15,050 nucleotides of DNA, taken from Akkermansiaceae bacterium. Lineage in GTDB: Bacteria > Verrucomicrobiota > Verrucomicrobiia > Verrucomicrobiales > Akkermansiaceae. Below, in pieces: positions 1 through 8,385 of this stretch (positions are counted from its first letter, which is position 1; each line of letters opens with the position of its first letter). Location: the NCBI GenBank assembly GCA_011524615.1, contig WTJZ01000311.1, positions 22,974 to 38,023 of the forward strand, written 5' to 3'. The notes under the pieces are model-generated. The model was not told where the DNA came from. It saw only the letters and a program-made list of their open reading frames with translations, and made no database searches. A program made the translations under genes and the position numbers.

Positions 1-1168
1 ATAGCTCGACTTCTACCCAATCGACCCATACCCCAGGTGGAGTATGGACGATCTTATTACCGTAGTAGATTCCTAAATCATTAGCAGAGCCGGTAGCATA
101 ACTCCTCATCTTCACACCAAAAGAAAGCGCCTGCCCTGCCTCCACCTTTACTGGTATCTCTACAATCTCTGGCTCGCTAATCGGGGCTGTAACCTTTCGC
201 CACCCAAGTAACGACTCTACCTTTGTCTCTGAATCACGACTAGCCACTTCTAAGTAGTTAAATCTAGGATCATCAACGTAGTATGATGCGGCACGAGTTC
301 TAATGACAACTTCTTGATTAGGGTGAGGTGTCACGGCGCCAAGAGTCACATGTCGAGTCCCTTGCCCTCCAATCACAGCAGTAATCGCCGATCCAGATTT
401 GGTCTCCTCCGACTCTAACATCCAGTTAAACAGGTCCAATAACTGTTTATTTTTTGATGCGTTGTGCCCGCGATTTCCATTCTTCTCAATATCTGACTCA
501 ATCTTGGCAATATTATCTAAGATTCTCTGATGATTGTAGCGTTGCTCGGGTTCCACACGCACCACCTTCTTCGGCAACGGACTTCGCGTTTGAGTGGCTA
601 TACTCAGTGCCTGACGAGCAATCTTCTGATAGATCTCGAACTGCCCACTAGACATGAACAGAGAAGCCCCCGAGGTATCAAATCCCCCCTCTATCTGATC
701 AGCGGGTAATGCACTCGTCACAGGCCTCACCCCGATCACATGCTCTAAGCTATTCGCATACTCTCGGCGATTCAGACGGCTCATGATCACCTTCCCCCCA
801 TCCTCCGCATGGAGCTTACGAGCGATCACCATCTTATAAGACAGCTCCGTTAAGAACTCCGCCTTCACCTGATCTCGAGGTTGAGGCTCATCCTCTGGCG
901 GCATCTCTCCAGAGTTCACCACATTCAAGATATCTTGCCACTGTTCCGCCGTATTTAAGTCCTTGCTGAGATCAGAACTTAACCCTTCTAGGTTTACCCT
1001 CCCCTTCTGCAAAGTCGAATCATGGCAATCGAGGCAATTATTCGCTAAAAAGGTATGTGCCCTTCTGGACATCACCGCCTTTGGAACCCCGTCAGCACCC
1101 AGGACCACCGCCCAAGACATCATCAGGCAGATAGCAGAAGGAAGAATATTGTACGATAACGCTCTCAT
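1..1168 (-). CDS. Secreted planctomycete-type c-type cytochrome (PSCyt1 + DUF1587), 3' part beyond window
   Basis: An open frame of about 389 codons starts at ATG 1168-1166 and runs off the left edge. Residues 1-25 form a signal peptide (MRALSYNILPS..., cleavage near GADG). A heme c motif CLDCH lies at residues 45-49, and an MPP motif at 89-91 probably supplies the distal methionine ligand, as in PSCyt1 domains. Residues 129-147 (SRLNRREYANSLEHVIGV) match the start of DUF1587 (PSD3). A beta-rich stretch near residues 270-385 resembles the carbohydrate-binding-like insert found in these proteins. Full-length members usually continue into DUF1592/DUF1588/DUF1585, which would lie off the window. 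The family is abundant in Planctomycetes and Verrucomicrobia, is exported, and its reaction is not established. AAGGA lies 15 nt before the ATG; the in-frame GTG just before it is an alternative start. Confidence 0.88.
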   Translation of the reverse strand, partial: MRALSYNILPSAICLMMSWAVVLGADGVPKAVMSRRAHTFLANNCLDCHDSTLQKGRVNLEGLSSDLSKDLNTAEQWQDILNVVNSGEMPPEDEPQPRDQVKAEFLTELSYKMVIARKLHAEDGGKVIMSRLNRREYANSLEHVIGVRPVTSALPADQIEGGFDTSGASLFMSSGQFEIYQKIARQALSIATQTRSPLPKKVVRVEPEQRYNHQRILDNIAKIESDIEKNGNRGHNASKNKQLLDLFNWMLESEETKSGSAITAVIGGQGTRHVTLGAVTPHPNQEVVIRTRAASYYVDDPRFNYLEVASRDSETKVESLLGWRKVTAPISEPEIVEIPVKVEAGQALSFGVKMRSYATGSANDLGIYYGNKIVHTPPGVWVDWVEVEL

Positions 1169-1353
1169 CACAAAATCTATCCATCCTTATAAAAGAATAG
1201 ACCGTTCTCCTGATCTATTTGCCCGCTATACTACATTTCTATACTCCACCCCCTAAAAAAGTACAAAATGAACTCATCTTCCTCTCTCAAAGAGGAGAAA
1301 AACAGTTCCCAATCCCCAGACCTAGAGACTCTTACCTCGCTAGGTATAGGCAC

Positions 1354-1375
1354 TCCTTTGATGAATATCAAAGGA
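1354..1375 (-). terminator. Hairpin downstream of the esterase gene, possible terminator
   Basis: TCCTTTGAT and ATCAAAGGA form a perfect 9-bp stem around a 4-nt loop, 45 nt beyond the esterase stop codon. No U-run follows on either strand, so this may be a 3'-end stabilising hairpin rather than a classic intrinsic terminator. A second possible 6-bp stem (1386-1391 with 1409-1414) lies between it and the stop codon. The rest of the 251-bp gap 1169-1419 shows nothing I can name. Confidence 0.4.
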
Positions 1376-1419
1376 CAACAGTATGAGAGGGTAGACAGAA
1401 AAATGCCCCCCTCTATCAG

Positions 1420-3777
1420 TCATCTATAATTGACAGCTAATCTAATGAAGACCCCTTGCCTAGCCTCATAGAGAGTTGATAGATCTACCAATATATCTTC
1501 GCTCCCGGTCTCCTGAGAAGAGATCGTGACATATTCAGACGAAGCGCTTAAATCGGCAAACCCCTCCCAGTTCACTAGATCATAACTGTATTCTATATCC
1601 TGATCGACATCCTTCACTGAATTCGCATTTCGCGAAAAGGAAGCCATGACGCTATCGCCATTCACATGCATCATAGGCATCAAGGAATAATCCTGTCGAC
1701 CAGGGTCCCCATTTAAGACATACTCAAGGATGTTTGCCATGTCGTCATTGTCAGTGTTATCCAAGATATCCACGTCAATCTGAGATGAGTAGGATGCAAT
1801 CCATCCTGCGTACAAAGTATCAGGAACATCATCGAAGACGAAGCCGGTAATATGAGTTCTATCTCCATCAGTACGGTGCTGCGCCTGTATCGAAAGGGTA
1901 GCGTTACTAATTAACCCTTCAGGTAATACGACATCAAACAAGACCAGACCAAGGCTATTTGATAAGTTACTATACGCCACGGGGTCACTTACACTCCCAT
2001 CCACCACAACCCTAAGACCTATTGGGTCGCGAGCACTATTAGTAATATTTCCTGAGAGTACTCCCAGACGAAACGCGACCGCTTCAGTACTACTCAATGT
2101 AACCGTCGAGAGTTCAGACCATGAGTCAACATCCCCATCCGACGAAATATTGATCGGAGTATTAGACCAATCAGCAACCTCTGTGCTAGGCGCTGCCGTA
2201 GGATCATCAAAGTCATCATAAGCATCATTAGATACGACTGCCAAACTATTAGATCCTCTGCTAATGGCTGTAATGAAATCAGGTAAGCTCTCTACAGTAG
2301 AGGATCCTGCCCCATCGCCATAAAAATAGTAGCCCAAACTGCCATATACATCATCTTCATCTGCATCATATGTCTTAACAACACCTGAAGAGCGAAACGC
2401 TACAGTCTCTCCTAAAGCGGTCGAGTATCCATCATCCAAATTCGTCACAGGAAAGACTACTGGATATTTCCCAACGGGCTCCTCTTCCTCCACAATTACA
2501 TTGACGGTGAATACCTCCCCGATAGTACCTCCGTCATTATAATAGTACTCGAAACTATCTACCCCAGAGAAATCTGCTGTAGGTGTGTAGGTGAACTCTG
2601 CTCCCGCTCCACTTAATGTGCCATTACTAGGCAAACTTGAGATTTGATAACTCCCTGACTCCGATGAGGAGGATTGCAGCACTATCGCAACAGAAGAATT
2701 CACCATCGTATCAATACGAATCTCGTTTTTGTGGCTCACAAAGAACTCATTTGATTCGGTAACCAATTCAGACAAGGTGGGATCGTTATTGGCGCTAAAT
2801 CCATGCCCAGCCCCCTCTACAATGGTGACCGAAATATCAGCCCCTAATGAAGAAGCAAGCCCCTGAAGATAATACGCATGATCAACGGATACAGCCGTAT
2901 CTTCCGTACCGTGATGCGCTAATAGAGGTGGACTATTAGCTGTAATATACGTGTGAGGGGAAGAGACCAGTGGGTCTCCCCCAAAGCGCCCCGATGATGC
3001 GATCGCACTTCTCCCTATCGAGTCAAACAGAGACTGATCAACAACATTGGACCATCCAAACCATTCTAATCCAGCACTCATATGATATACTCCATCCTCA
3101 GAGGCCACTGAGCCAGGAAAGTCGTCATAGTCCGTGTAAAGGTTCATCATGGATAAATGCCCGCCTGCTGAGTTCCCAAATGAATAAAATCGGTTCGGGT
3201 CTACTGAGTAAGACTCGGCATTTGATGCGACATACCTCATCGCATCCTTACAGTCCGTAATACAGTCTTCCACATAAACTCCTATACCTCCATTCACCAG
3301 TCGGTAATTCACTGAGATCACACAAAAGCCCTGCTCCAACAGACCCAGAATGATATCTAAATAAGGACTATACGTCGCGACATACTTGCCCCCGACAAGC
3401 CAGCCACCACCATGGGAGAAAAACACCACTGGGTAATTCGTCGTACTCTGGCCAGAATCTGGATAATACATATCCATGTACATCGATTCTGTCTCTGTTT
3501 CCTTGTAGAATACATTTAAGTTCGTAGTGAACCCCGTATTGATAAATGGTTCTGGAGCCTGCTCTAGCTCGGCAAGAGACAAGGAACCGTCTCCATTAGA
3601 GTCATACGCCGCGAATCGTGTAAAGGCGGACGTATGTTCCGCCTCCTCAAACGACCCATTATTATCAGCGTCATACTGTGCCATTAGCCGCGAGGCATAA
3701 ACGGTTTCTGGACTTTGATTTTGAGCACCTAAAGGTAACAGAAAACACGAAAAAATTACTAAAATAAAAAATACCAT
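1420..3777 (-). CDS. Secreted multidomain esterase: EF-hands + alpha/beta hydrolase + cadherin-like domain + C-terminal surface module
   Basis: 785 residues from ATG 3777; the frame can extend to a TTG at 3855, but only the ATG gives a clean signal peptide (MVFFILVIFSCFLLPLGA). Residues 36-47 and 59-70 are EF-hand loops (D-D-N-S-E and D-N-D-S-E ligands). Residues about 85-350 are an alpha/beta hydrolase of the BD-FAE/carboxylesterase kind: oxyanion motif HGGGW 122-126, nucleophile GNSAG with Ser203, Asp293 in HGTED, His325 in GAGHGF. Residues about 353-430 form a cadherin-like/Big_9 beta domain (NGTLS...FTYTPTADFSGVDSFEYYY), followed by an acidic linker EEEE. Residues 435-655 are an unrecognised beta-rich region. 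Residues 658-785 form the EYVLNGDP...YSYDLVNW...FIRL module shared with the upstream gene. Likely role (inference): removing ester groups such as acetyl or feruloyl from polysaccharide outside the cell. It lies 58 nt downstream of the beta-helix gene, past a terminator-like hairpin. Confidence 0.85.
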   Translation of the reverse strand: MVFFILVIFSCFLLPLGAQNQSPETVYASRLMAQYDADNNGSFEEAEHTSAFTRFAAYDSNGDGSLSLAELEQAPEPFINTGFTTNLNVFYKETETESMYMDMYYPDSGQSTTNYPVVFFSHGGGWLVGGKYVATYSPYLDIILGLLEQGFCVISVNYRLVNGGIGVYVEDCITDCKDAMRYVASNAESYSVDPNRFYSFGNSAGGHLSMMNLYTDYDDFPGSVASEDGVYHMSAGLEWFGWSNVVDQSLFDSIGRSAIASSGRFGGDPLVSSPHTYITANSPPLLAHHGTEDTAVSVDHAYYLQGLASSLGADISVTIVEGAGHGFSANNDPTLSELVTESNEFFVSHKNEIRIDTMVNSSVAIVLQSSSSESGSYQISSLPSNGTLSGAGAEFTYTPTADFSGVDSFEYYYNDGGTIGEVFTVNVIVEEEEPVGKYPVVFPVTNLDDGYSTALGETVAFRSSGVVKTYDADEDDVYGSLGYYFYGDGAGSSTVESLPDFITAISRGSNSLAVVSNDAYDDFDDPTAAPSTEVADWSNTPINISSDGDVDSWSELSTVTLSSTEAVAFRLGVLSGNITNSARDPIGLRVVVDGSVSDPVAYSNLSNSLGLVLFDVVLPEGLISNATLSIQAQHRTDGDRTHITGFVFDDVPDTLYAGWIASYSSQIDVDILDNTDNDDMANILEYVLNGDPGRQDYSLMPMMHVNGDSVMASFSRNANSVKDVDQDIEYSYDLVNWEGFADLSASSEYVTISSQETGSEDILVDLSTLYEARQGVFIRLAVNYR

Positions 3778-3801
3778 ATTAAAAATACTATAAAAAGTTA
3801 A

Positions 3802-3828
3802 TCCCCCTTTATCATAATCAGAGGGGGA
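3802..3828 (-). terminator. Terminator-like hairpin between the beta-helix and esterase genes
   Basis: On the minus strand TCCCCCT and AGGGGGA form a 7-bp GC-rich stem around a 13-nt loop, starting 7 nt after the stop codon at 3836-3838. It is followed by TTAACTTTTTATAG, a broken U-rich tract. This fits an intrinsic terminator or attenuator that would limit read-through into the esterase gene. Confidence 0.5.
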
Positions 3829-3835
3829 GCCTGAA

Positions 3836-6800
3836 TCACTCCCAATGAGAGTCAAAAAATAGGCGACTCGTCTCCTCTACATCTGCCACATTCTCCTCAG
3901 ATACTACCACACGGTAAAACACCGCAGCTTGAGTAGCTGTATCAATGCTCATCACCTTGTCAGAAATGCCCGTTATACCATTTGCTGACACGGAGAATAC
4001 GGCATCGTCGTTCGATAATTCGATCCAGTTTTCGAGATCTAATGAGTACTCAGTAGTATAACTCACCCCTTGGGATTCATAATTATCTAGAATGCGATGA
4101 GACACAGTAAAGTTACTCGAATCATATCCCACTAGAACCAAATCAGATTCCCGGACGGTCGGATCACTTCCGAAAGCAAACTCCTGAAAATTACTGACCC
4201 CATCACCATCAGTATCACTCTCACCTGCTAATGTCCCGTATGATGACACCCATGTAACATAAGCATTTTGTGATGCAGCGTCAGTATATAATGAGGTGAC
4301 CTGGTCAGCACTAACTTCGTAATGATATAATCTAATATCATCAATAGTTCCAGAGTACCCTTGCAAGGTAGAGGAGTTAGCTCCTACCCTGACCGCACCA
4401 TCGATCTGCAGATCTTGATAGGAATTAGTACTCTCGGCTATGAGTACCCCATTCAAGTAGATAGACATAACACCTGTGTAACTATTCTTAGAGCAGAACC
4501 AATGATTCCAGAATCCAGACTCAGCGACTCCATCGACTGAAGTCTGTAACGTATCTATCGTAGCACCAGGCTCCCCTGCAGAGAACGATACCATCCCGCT
4601 CACTTCGTTAATCGTAAATTCAAACACTGTATTGCCATCAGTATCTACCGCCTCAGCTAGAGTCGTAACACCTACCGAGGATCCACTGGATTTCTCCCAT
4701 AATGATAATCCAACTATACCTCCCAATTCACTAAACGGCGTAAGCGGCAAGTCTAGGTAAGAGTCGACTCCGTTGAATTGTAAGGCGCCTCCTTTGATCC
4801 CTATCCCCCAGTCTGCAGAATCATGGGTGGCAATATAACCATTACCAGTAATATCTGACACCTCTTCACCATCGTTGTCGTTACAAGCCCAGTGAGCGAT
4901 CGCATTAGGCGTATTGGTGTATAAGGCTGAGATTTCGTCTTCGGAGAGAATCCTGTCATAGAGACGTACGTCATCAATACTACCTCTGTAATTATAAAGA
5001 TTCGCAGAGTTAGAACAGAGTGTTACACTTTCAATACCTGACATCTCCCCAGAGTGCCTGCTCGTTGCACTGACAAGAGCCCCGTTCACATAAATCTTCA
5101 TCACCCCAGCATCTACATTTTTAGTAAAAACCCAGTGATTCCATGCATTTTTATACTGAGATTCATCAGGTGTATAAGTAATTCTATCTCCTCCAGCGTC
5201 AAAGATAACTGTACCATCAGCCCACGGCAGGTGTAGATTTAGTAATACATTTCCAGACCCATCTAAGGCTTCTAAGAAAGTATCAGGATAAGGCTGTACA
5301 CTGGCCCCATATACCCAAGCTGACAATGTAACTTGATCCGACAGTTGGGAAAAAGGAGCACTAGGCAACACCACATTAGAAGCATTACCGTCAAAATTTA
5401 ATGCTGTCCCTCCGTCATAGCCAGAGACCTGACTCGTATTATTCAATGTACCGTTGTAACCATTACCAGAAATATCCTCGAGCTCAGTCGAAGACGAACT
5501 AAGAACTGTCCAGTGAGCTAAAGGAACAATCCCTCTCTTAGCGGCTTGCGGTCCTGCAGCGGAAATATAGTCCAGCCTATCCTGATTCGCGGTATAAAAG
5601 TTTCCAGACGCGGTCACATTATGGATGCGCTGAATGCCTATCTCACTGCTGCTATTCGAGTAGTTATCGGTAATGGTACAATTCTCTACCATCGCAGCAG
5701 TTCCCCAGACATTTAGCCATAGCCCATTAATATTTTCGACTACGTTCTCTGACACCGTCAGTTCTGCGGTGCCTTGGTCAAGATAAATACCGGGGCCATA
5801 CAGAACATCAGCAACATAGTTCCCTACAATTTCTGATCCTGGCTGGTTCGCTAGGGTATAAATCGCTCCACCGTCATGTAAGTCCTCCATGGTTTTCGCC
5901 ACAATATTGTAGTTGATACTATTATTACCCACCACATCTGAATCGAAGTTTACCCAACCCCAGCCCATGCTGATTCCTGAATATGGCAGACCACTAAGAT
6001 GATTATACGAGACGTCACAATCGTTCGTAATCATTACGGATATCCCTGGTGCACAAAGAAATTCTTCAACACAGTTTTCCATCCTATTTTCTGTGACCGA
6101 CACCCCAATACATACCCCTTCATTGTCAATGTCACCATTACCAATCTCTATATGTCGGTGATCCCCCACATTAACCGCGGCACTACCGATATCTTCGAAG
6201 TAGTTGCCACTCACCTCGCAATACAAACAATCATTCCAGACATTGATCCCCACCGCACCCAAATGTTGAAACGCATTCCCTCTAAACTGAATATATTCTG
6301 CGTTTTGAATCTCAACTGCTGCAGGCTGCATATCGCAGTTCGAGTACTCGACGTCATGCCAGTTGCCGTCATCTGTATATTTAGTCTGCAAGGCTAGAGA
6401 CTGAACGGTCGAGGCCCCCTTGGAGCCATCTACATCCATTAACGACCAATGATCGTGCATGAATGCCAGACGCTCAAAGACAATATTCGACACTCTATCT
6501 GCCGTCGATTCCCCCGCAATCTTAATCAAGCGCTCGACTCTAGGAACCACCACCTCCGCAGCCCCCATATCATCAGATGCTCTCTTGTAGTAATAAAGCT
6601 TCTGATCATATACATCAAAGTAATACTCCCCCTCTTCATCGAGTAATTCATAAGCATTCTCAAAGTGGAAGAGTCGATCACTACCATACTCTTGATAAAA
6701 GAAGCCAGCCCCCCAAATTTGTGGAGTCTTCGCGGCTATTGCTCCCATGGGCTGTTGGAATTTAGCAACCCTTAACCCATCCTCTTCTGTAATATCTCTT

Positions 6801-7462
6801 AGCCCAACAATATGGTAAGCAAAACCTGACTTAGAATGGATCTCAACGAGGTCAGGGTTATCATACAGTGGCAAGTTATTAAAATCCGTGAAGCTTACCC
6901 CGTCATTACTACTACCTGCCTCTAACGCCCATTCCTCATCCCCTACTACCGTGTATTCCCCCCATGCTACTCCATCACTATGATCAATGTAGGCTCCTTT
7001 AGACATGTATGCTCGTTGCCCATTGATGTAAAGTTGCCTCAGTTTAGTTGAGCGCTCTAATGTCGTTACATAAATTTCACCATCATGTTGTGTCCAGCTA
7101 TTCTCATGATGATCACCTCCACTAATGATCACACTCTCACTTCCATATGGCTTATATACTACGTTAAAGCCATTCGAACCACTATCCTCAGGAGTGAACT
7201 CCAAGGTATCCGCAATACTGTACGTACCCTCCCTAAGATACACTACAATATCAGAATCCATATTATCATTAATTGTCCTTACGGCCAACTTAGCAGCCTC
7301 AATCGAAGCTAAAGGATCATCAATACCACCACTAGCACCATCATCTCCTTCAGGTGACACAAATACAGTCTCACACGCCCCAACCAGCATCATCAAAGCA
7401 GACAGAAAAACCTGTCGCATCCGACTGCTAACAATATTATCCAAACAAAAAAAAACTTTCAT
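3836..7462 (-). CDS. Large lipoprotein: right-handed parallel beta-helix plus two LamG-like domains
   Basis: 1208 residues from ATG 7462. An in-frame TTG at 7474 and an ATG at 7420 are alternatives; the latter gives the shortest lipoprotein signal (MRQVFLSALMMLVGAC). The lipobox VGAC puts the lipidated Cys at residue 30 of the chosen start. FVSPEGDDGASGG...DPLASIEAA is the usual opening of secreted beta-helix proteins. Repeated strands such as ...VGNYVADVLYGPGIYLDQGT continue to about residue 640. Two concanavalin A/LamG-like domains follow (about 648-850 and 855-1062), each opening with DISGNGY/DITGNGY and closing with SIDDVRLYD or TIDDIRLYH. The C-terminus carries DTDGDGVSNFQEFAFGSDP (calcium-binding type-3-like) and YSLDLENW. 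Such proteins bind or cut polysaccharide; I cannot tell lyase from hydrolase or binding protein because no catalytic motif is clear. Confidence 0.85.
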   Translation of the reverse strand: MKVFFCLDNIVSSRMRQVFLSALMMLVGACETVFVSPEGDDGASGGIDDPLASIEAAKLAVRTINDNMDSDIVVYLREGTYSIADTLEFTPEDSGSNGFNVVYKPYGSESVIISGGDHHENSWTQHDGEIYVTTLERSTKLRQLYINGQRAYMSKGAYIDHSDGVAWGEYTVVGDEEWALEAGSSNDGVSFTDFNNLPLYDNPDLVEIHSKSGFAYHIVGLRDITEEDGLRVAKFQQPMGAIAAKTPQIWGAGFFYQEYGSDRLFHFENAYELLDEEGEYYFDVYDQKLYYYKRASDDMGAAEVVVPRVERLIKIAGESTADRVSNIVFERLAFMHDHWSLMDVDGSKGASTVQSLALQTKYTDDGNWHDVEYSNCDMQPAAVEIQNAEYIQFRGNAFQHLGAVGINVWNDCLYCEVSGNYFEDIGSAAVNVGDHRHIEIGNGDIDNEGVCIGVSVTENRMENCVEEFLCAPGISVMITNDCDVSYNHLSGLPYSGISMGWGWVNFDSDVVGNNSINYNIVAKTMEDLHDGGAIYTLANQPGSEIVGNYVADVLYGPGIYLDQGTAELTVSENVVENINGLWLNVWGTAAMVENCTITDNYSNSSSEIGIQRIHNVTASGNFYTANQDRLDYISAAGPQAAKRGIVPLAHWTVLSSSSTELEDISGNGYNGTLNNTSQVSGYDGGTALNFDGNASNVVLPSAPFSQLSDQVTLSAWVYGASVQPYPDTFLEALDGSGNVLLNLHLPWADGTVIFDAGGDRITYTPDESQYKNAWNHWVFTKNVDAGVMKIYVNGALVSATSRHSGEMSGIESVTLCSNSANLYNYRGSIDDVRLYDRILSEDEISALYTNTPNAIAHWACNDNDGEEVSDITGNGYIATHDSADWGIGIKGGALQFNGVDSYLDLPLTPFSELGGIVGLSLWEKSSGSSVGVTTLAEAVDTDGNTVFEFTINEVSGMVSFSAGEPGATIDTLQTSVDGVAESGFWNHWFCSKNSYTGVMSIYLNGVLIAESTNSYQDLQIDGAVRVGANSSTLQGYSGTIDDIRLYHYEVSADQVTSLYTDAASQNAYVTWVSSYGTLAGESDTDGDGVSNFQEFAFGSDPTVRESDLVLVGYDSSNFTVSHRILDNYESQGVSYTTEYSLDLENWIELSNDDAVFSVSANGITGISDKVMSIDTATQAAVFYRVVVSEENVADVEETSRLFFDSHWE

Positions 7463-7511
7463 CACATCAACCAATTCAAAACACTAAAGCTCCCAAAAAC
7501 AAAACTGAGCT

Positions 7512-7539
7512 ATAATAATACGGGTTAAGAAAAACTCAA
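7512..7539 (-). promoter_or_regulatory. Candidate sigma-70-type promoter for the beta-helix gene
   Basis: On the minus strand TTGAGT (7539-7534) and TATTAT (7517-7512) are separated by 16 nt. This would start transcription near 7505, giving a leader of roughly 43 nt to the ATG at 7462. The -35 hexamer lies inside the 7522-7542 hairpin, so a bound protein or the preceding terminator structure could interfere. Confidence 0.35.
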
Positions 7540-7542
7540 CCC
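7522..7542. repeat. Inverted repeat GGGTTAAG-N5-CTCAACCC
   Basis: Eight-base arms (7522-7529 and 7535-7542), with one G-U pair, flank an A5/T5 loop. It lies between the PEP-CTERM gene and the beta-helix gene and overlaps the candidate -35. On the plus strand it is followed by TAAAGTAATTTTAT. It could be a terminator remnant or an operator. Confidence 0.5.
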
Positions 7543-7544
7543 TA

Positions 7545-7569
7545 AAGTAATTTTATAGCATAATTACTT
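7545..7569. repeat. Inverted repeat AAGTAATT-N9-AATTACTT
   Basis: Perfect 8-bp arms at 7545-7552 and 7562-7569 around a 9-nt loop. It is AT-rich and sits directly between two other inverted repeats. Its right arm overlaps the first bases of the hairpin at 7568-7612, so the two could fold alternatively. Confidence 0.5.
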
Positions 7570-7612
7570 CACCTTATTGCATTCAATACAGACAATAAAT
7601 CAACAAGGTGAA
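7568..7612 (-). terminator. Long-stem hairpin downstream of the first PEP-CTERM gene, probable terminator/3' stabiliser
   Basis: TTCACCTT (7568-7575) and AAGGTGAA (7605-7612) pair perfectly. The stem extends inward through ATTG/CAAC with one G-U pair in minus-strand RNA, giving a 12-bp stem with a 21-nt loop. It begins 23 nt after the stop codon at 7636. There is no strong U-tract, so it may protect the 3' end of an abundant surface-protein mRNA rather than terminate by itself. Confidence 0.5.
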
Positions 7613-7635
7613 AAGAAGACCAAGTAGGCCCTAGA

Positions 7636-8340
7636 CTACCTTCTACGACGACCGATAGCCACAAGACCACCTAAACCGAGAAGAGCAATAGCAGATGGCT
7701 CTGGAACTGTAACTGTTGCTGGAGATGTTGCAACAGTAGCAGCATAACTAAGTGATCTTAACCAAGCCGTACTTCCAGTGTCATTGTTAATGGTGAAGTA
7801 AGCGGTAGCCGAATTAGCATCTGCTCGATAATCACCAATAGACCATGCCGCATTAGTACTGAGAGTAGCAACACCACCTGTGTGTGTGAACGATGAAGAA
7901 CCTACTACAATCTCAACCGCCTGACTAGAGAATAACGTCGCAAAGTTACCTACTGCAGCTGTATCAACTGTACCTGTTAGAGCTGATGTATCCAAGTTAA
8001 CACTAACAAGTGCGGACTCCCCATCTGCAAGACCAAACGCAATGTTACCGTTATTCCATGCTGTTCCGTTCTGGTTCACTAGAGACATGTATACCGTAAG
8101 AGTTCCATCATCTGTATTGTCACCATTACCGTTAAAGTCTTGGTCTGAATACTCCATCCAATACTCTGCTGTCGCTCCAGTAAGAGCAAATGTCGTAGAC
8201 GTAGGAGTAGGTGTCGGGCCGAAGTTATTGAACGCTGAGTTAATTCCGTCCGAGTTACGTAAGTCATAACCACTTACCGATACAGATGCGTGCGCTGATG
8301 AGATGATTCCTAATGCTAATATTAATGCGGTGTATTTCAT
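7636..8340 (-). CDS. PEP-CTERM sorting-domain surface protein
   Basis: 234 residues with a signal peptide MKYTALILALGIISSAHA and a C-terminal sorting signal at 212-234. That signal has the PEP motif (VPEPS), a hydrophobic helix (AIALLGLGGLVAIG) and a terminal RRRR. PEP-CTERM proteins are exported and processed by an exosortase (EpsH/XrtA-type) and usually accompany exopolysaccharide production. The mature part is Ser/Thr/Asn/Gly-rich and beta-structured, with a PTPTPTS stretch at 42-48 and an acidic Asn-rich segment (DQDFNGNGDNTDDG) at about 69-82; it has no enzyme motif I recognise. Start ATG 8340 has no Shine-Dalgarno, only AACGAAAAATT. It is divergent from the sigma-factor operon, so the two may share control sites. 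Confidence 0.9.
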   Translation of the reverse strand: MKYTALILALGIISSAHASVSVSGYDLRNSDGINSAFNNFGPTPTPTSTTFALTGATAEYWMEYSDQDFNGNGDNTDDGTLTVYMSLVNQNGTAWNNGNIAFGLADGESALVSVNLDTSALTGTVDTAAVGNFATLFSSQAVEIVVGSSSFTHTGGVATLSTNAAWSIGDYRADANSATAYFTINNDTGSTAWLRSLSYAATVATSPATVTVPEPSAIALLGLGGLVAIGRRRR

Positions 8341-8356
8341 AATTTTTCGTTAATTT

Positions 8357-8385
8357 TCTATAGCCAACTTAATGGCCTACATTAA
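8357..8385 (-). promoter_or_regulatory. Candidate promoter of the first PEP-CTERM gene with overlapping palindrome
   Basis: On the minus strand TTAATG (8385-8380) and TATAGA (8362-8357) are 17 nt apart, predicting a start near 8350 and a leader of about 10 nt. The -35 is one arm of a perfect inverted repeat, TTAATG-GCCTA-CATTAA (8369-8385), an arrangement typical of a repressor or activator site. The -35 hexamer is far from consensus. Confidence 0.3.

Noticed and set aside
963..1256. Plus-strand 97-codon open frame
   Set aside because: It lies antisense to the signal peptide and heme motif of the cytochrome gene, and the encoded sequence shows no domain.
1279..1300. AGAGGAAG then ATG on the minus strand, a possible 12-codon peptide
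   Set aside because: It is too short, with no other coding sign, and the purine run is part of a small inverted repeat.
3778..3855. TTG start overlapping the beta-helix gene for the esterase
   Set aside because: It would put 26 mostly polar residues before the signal peptide and would translate through the terminator-like hairpin.
7125..7487. Plus-strand 120-codon open frame over the start of the beta-helix gene
   Set aside because: It mirrors the clearly coding minus strand and has no recognisable features of its own.
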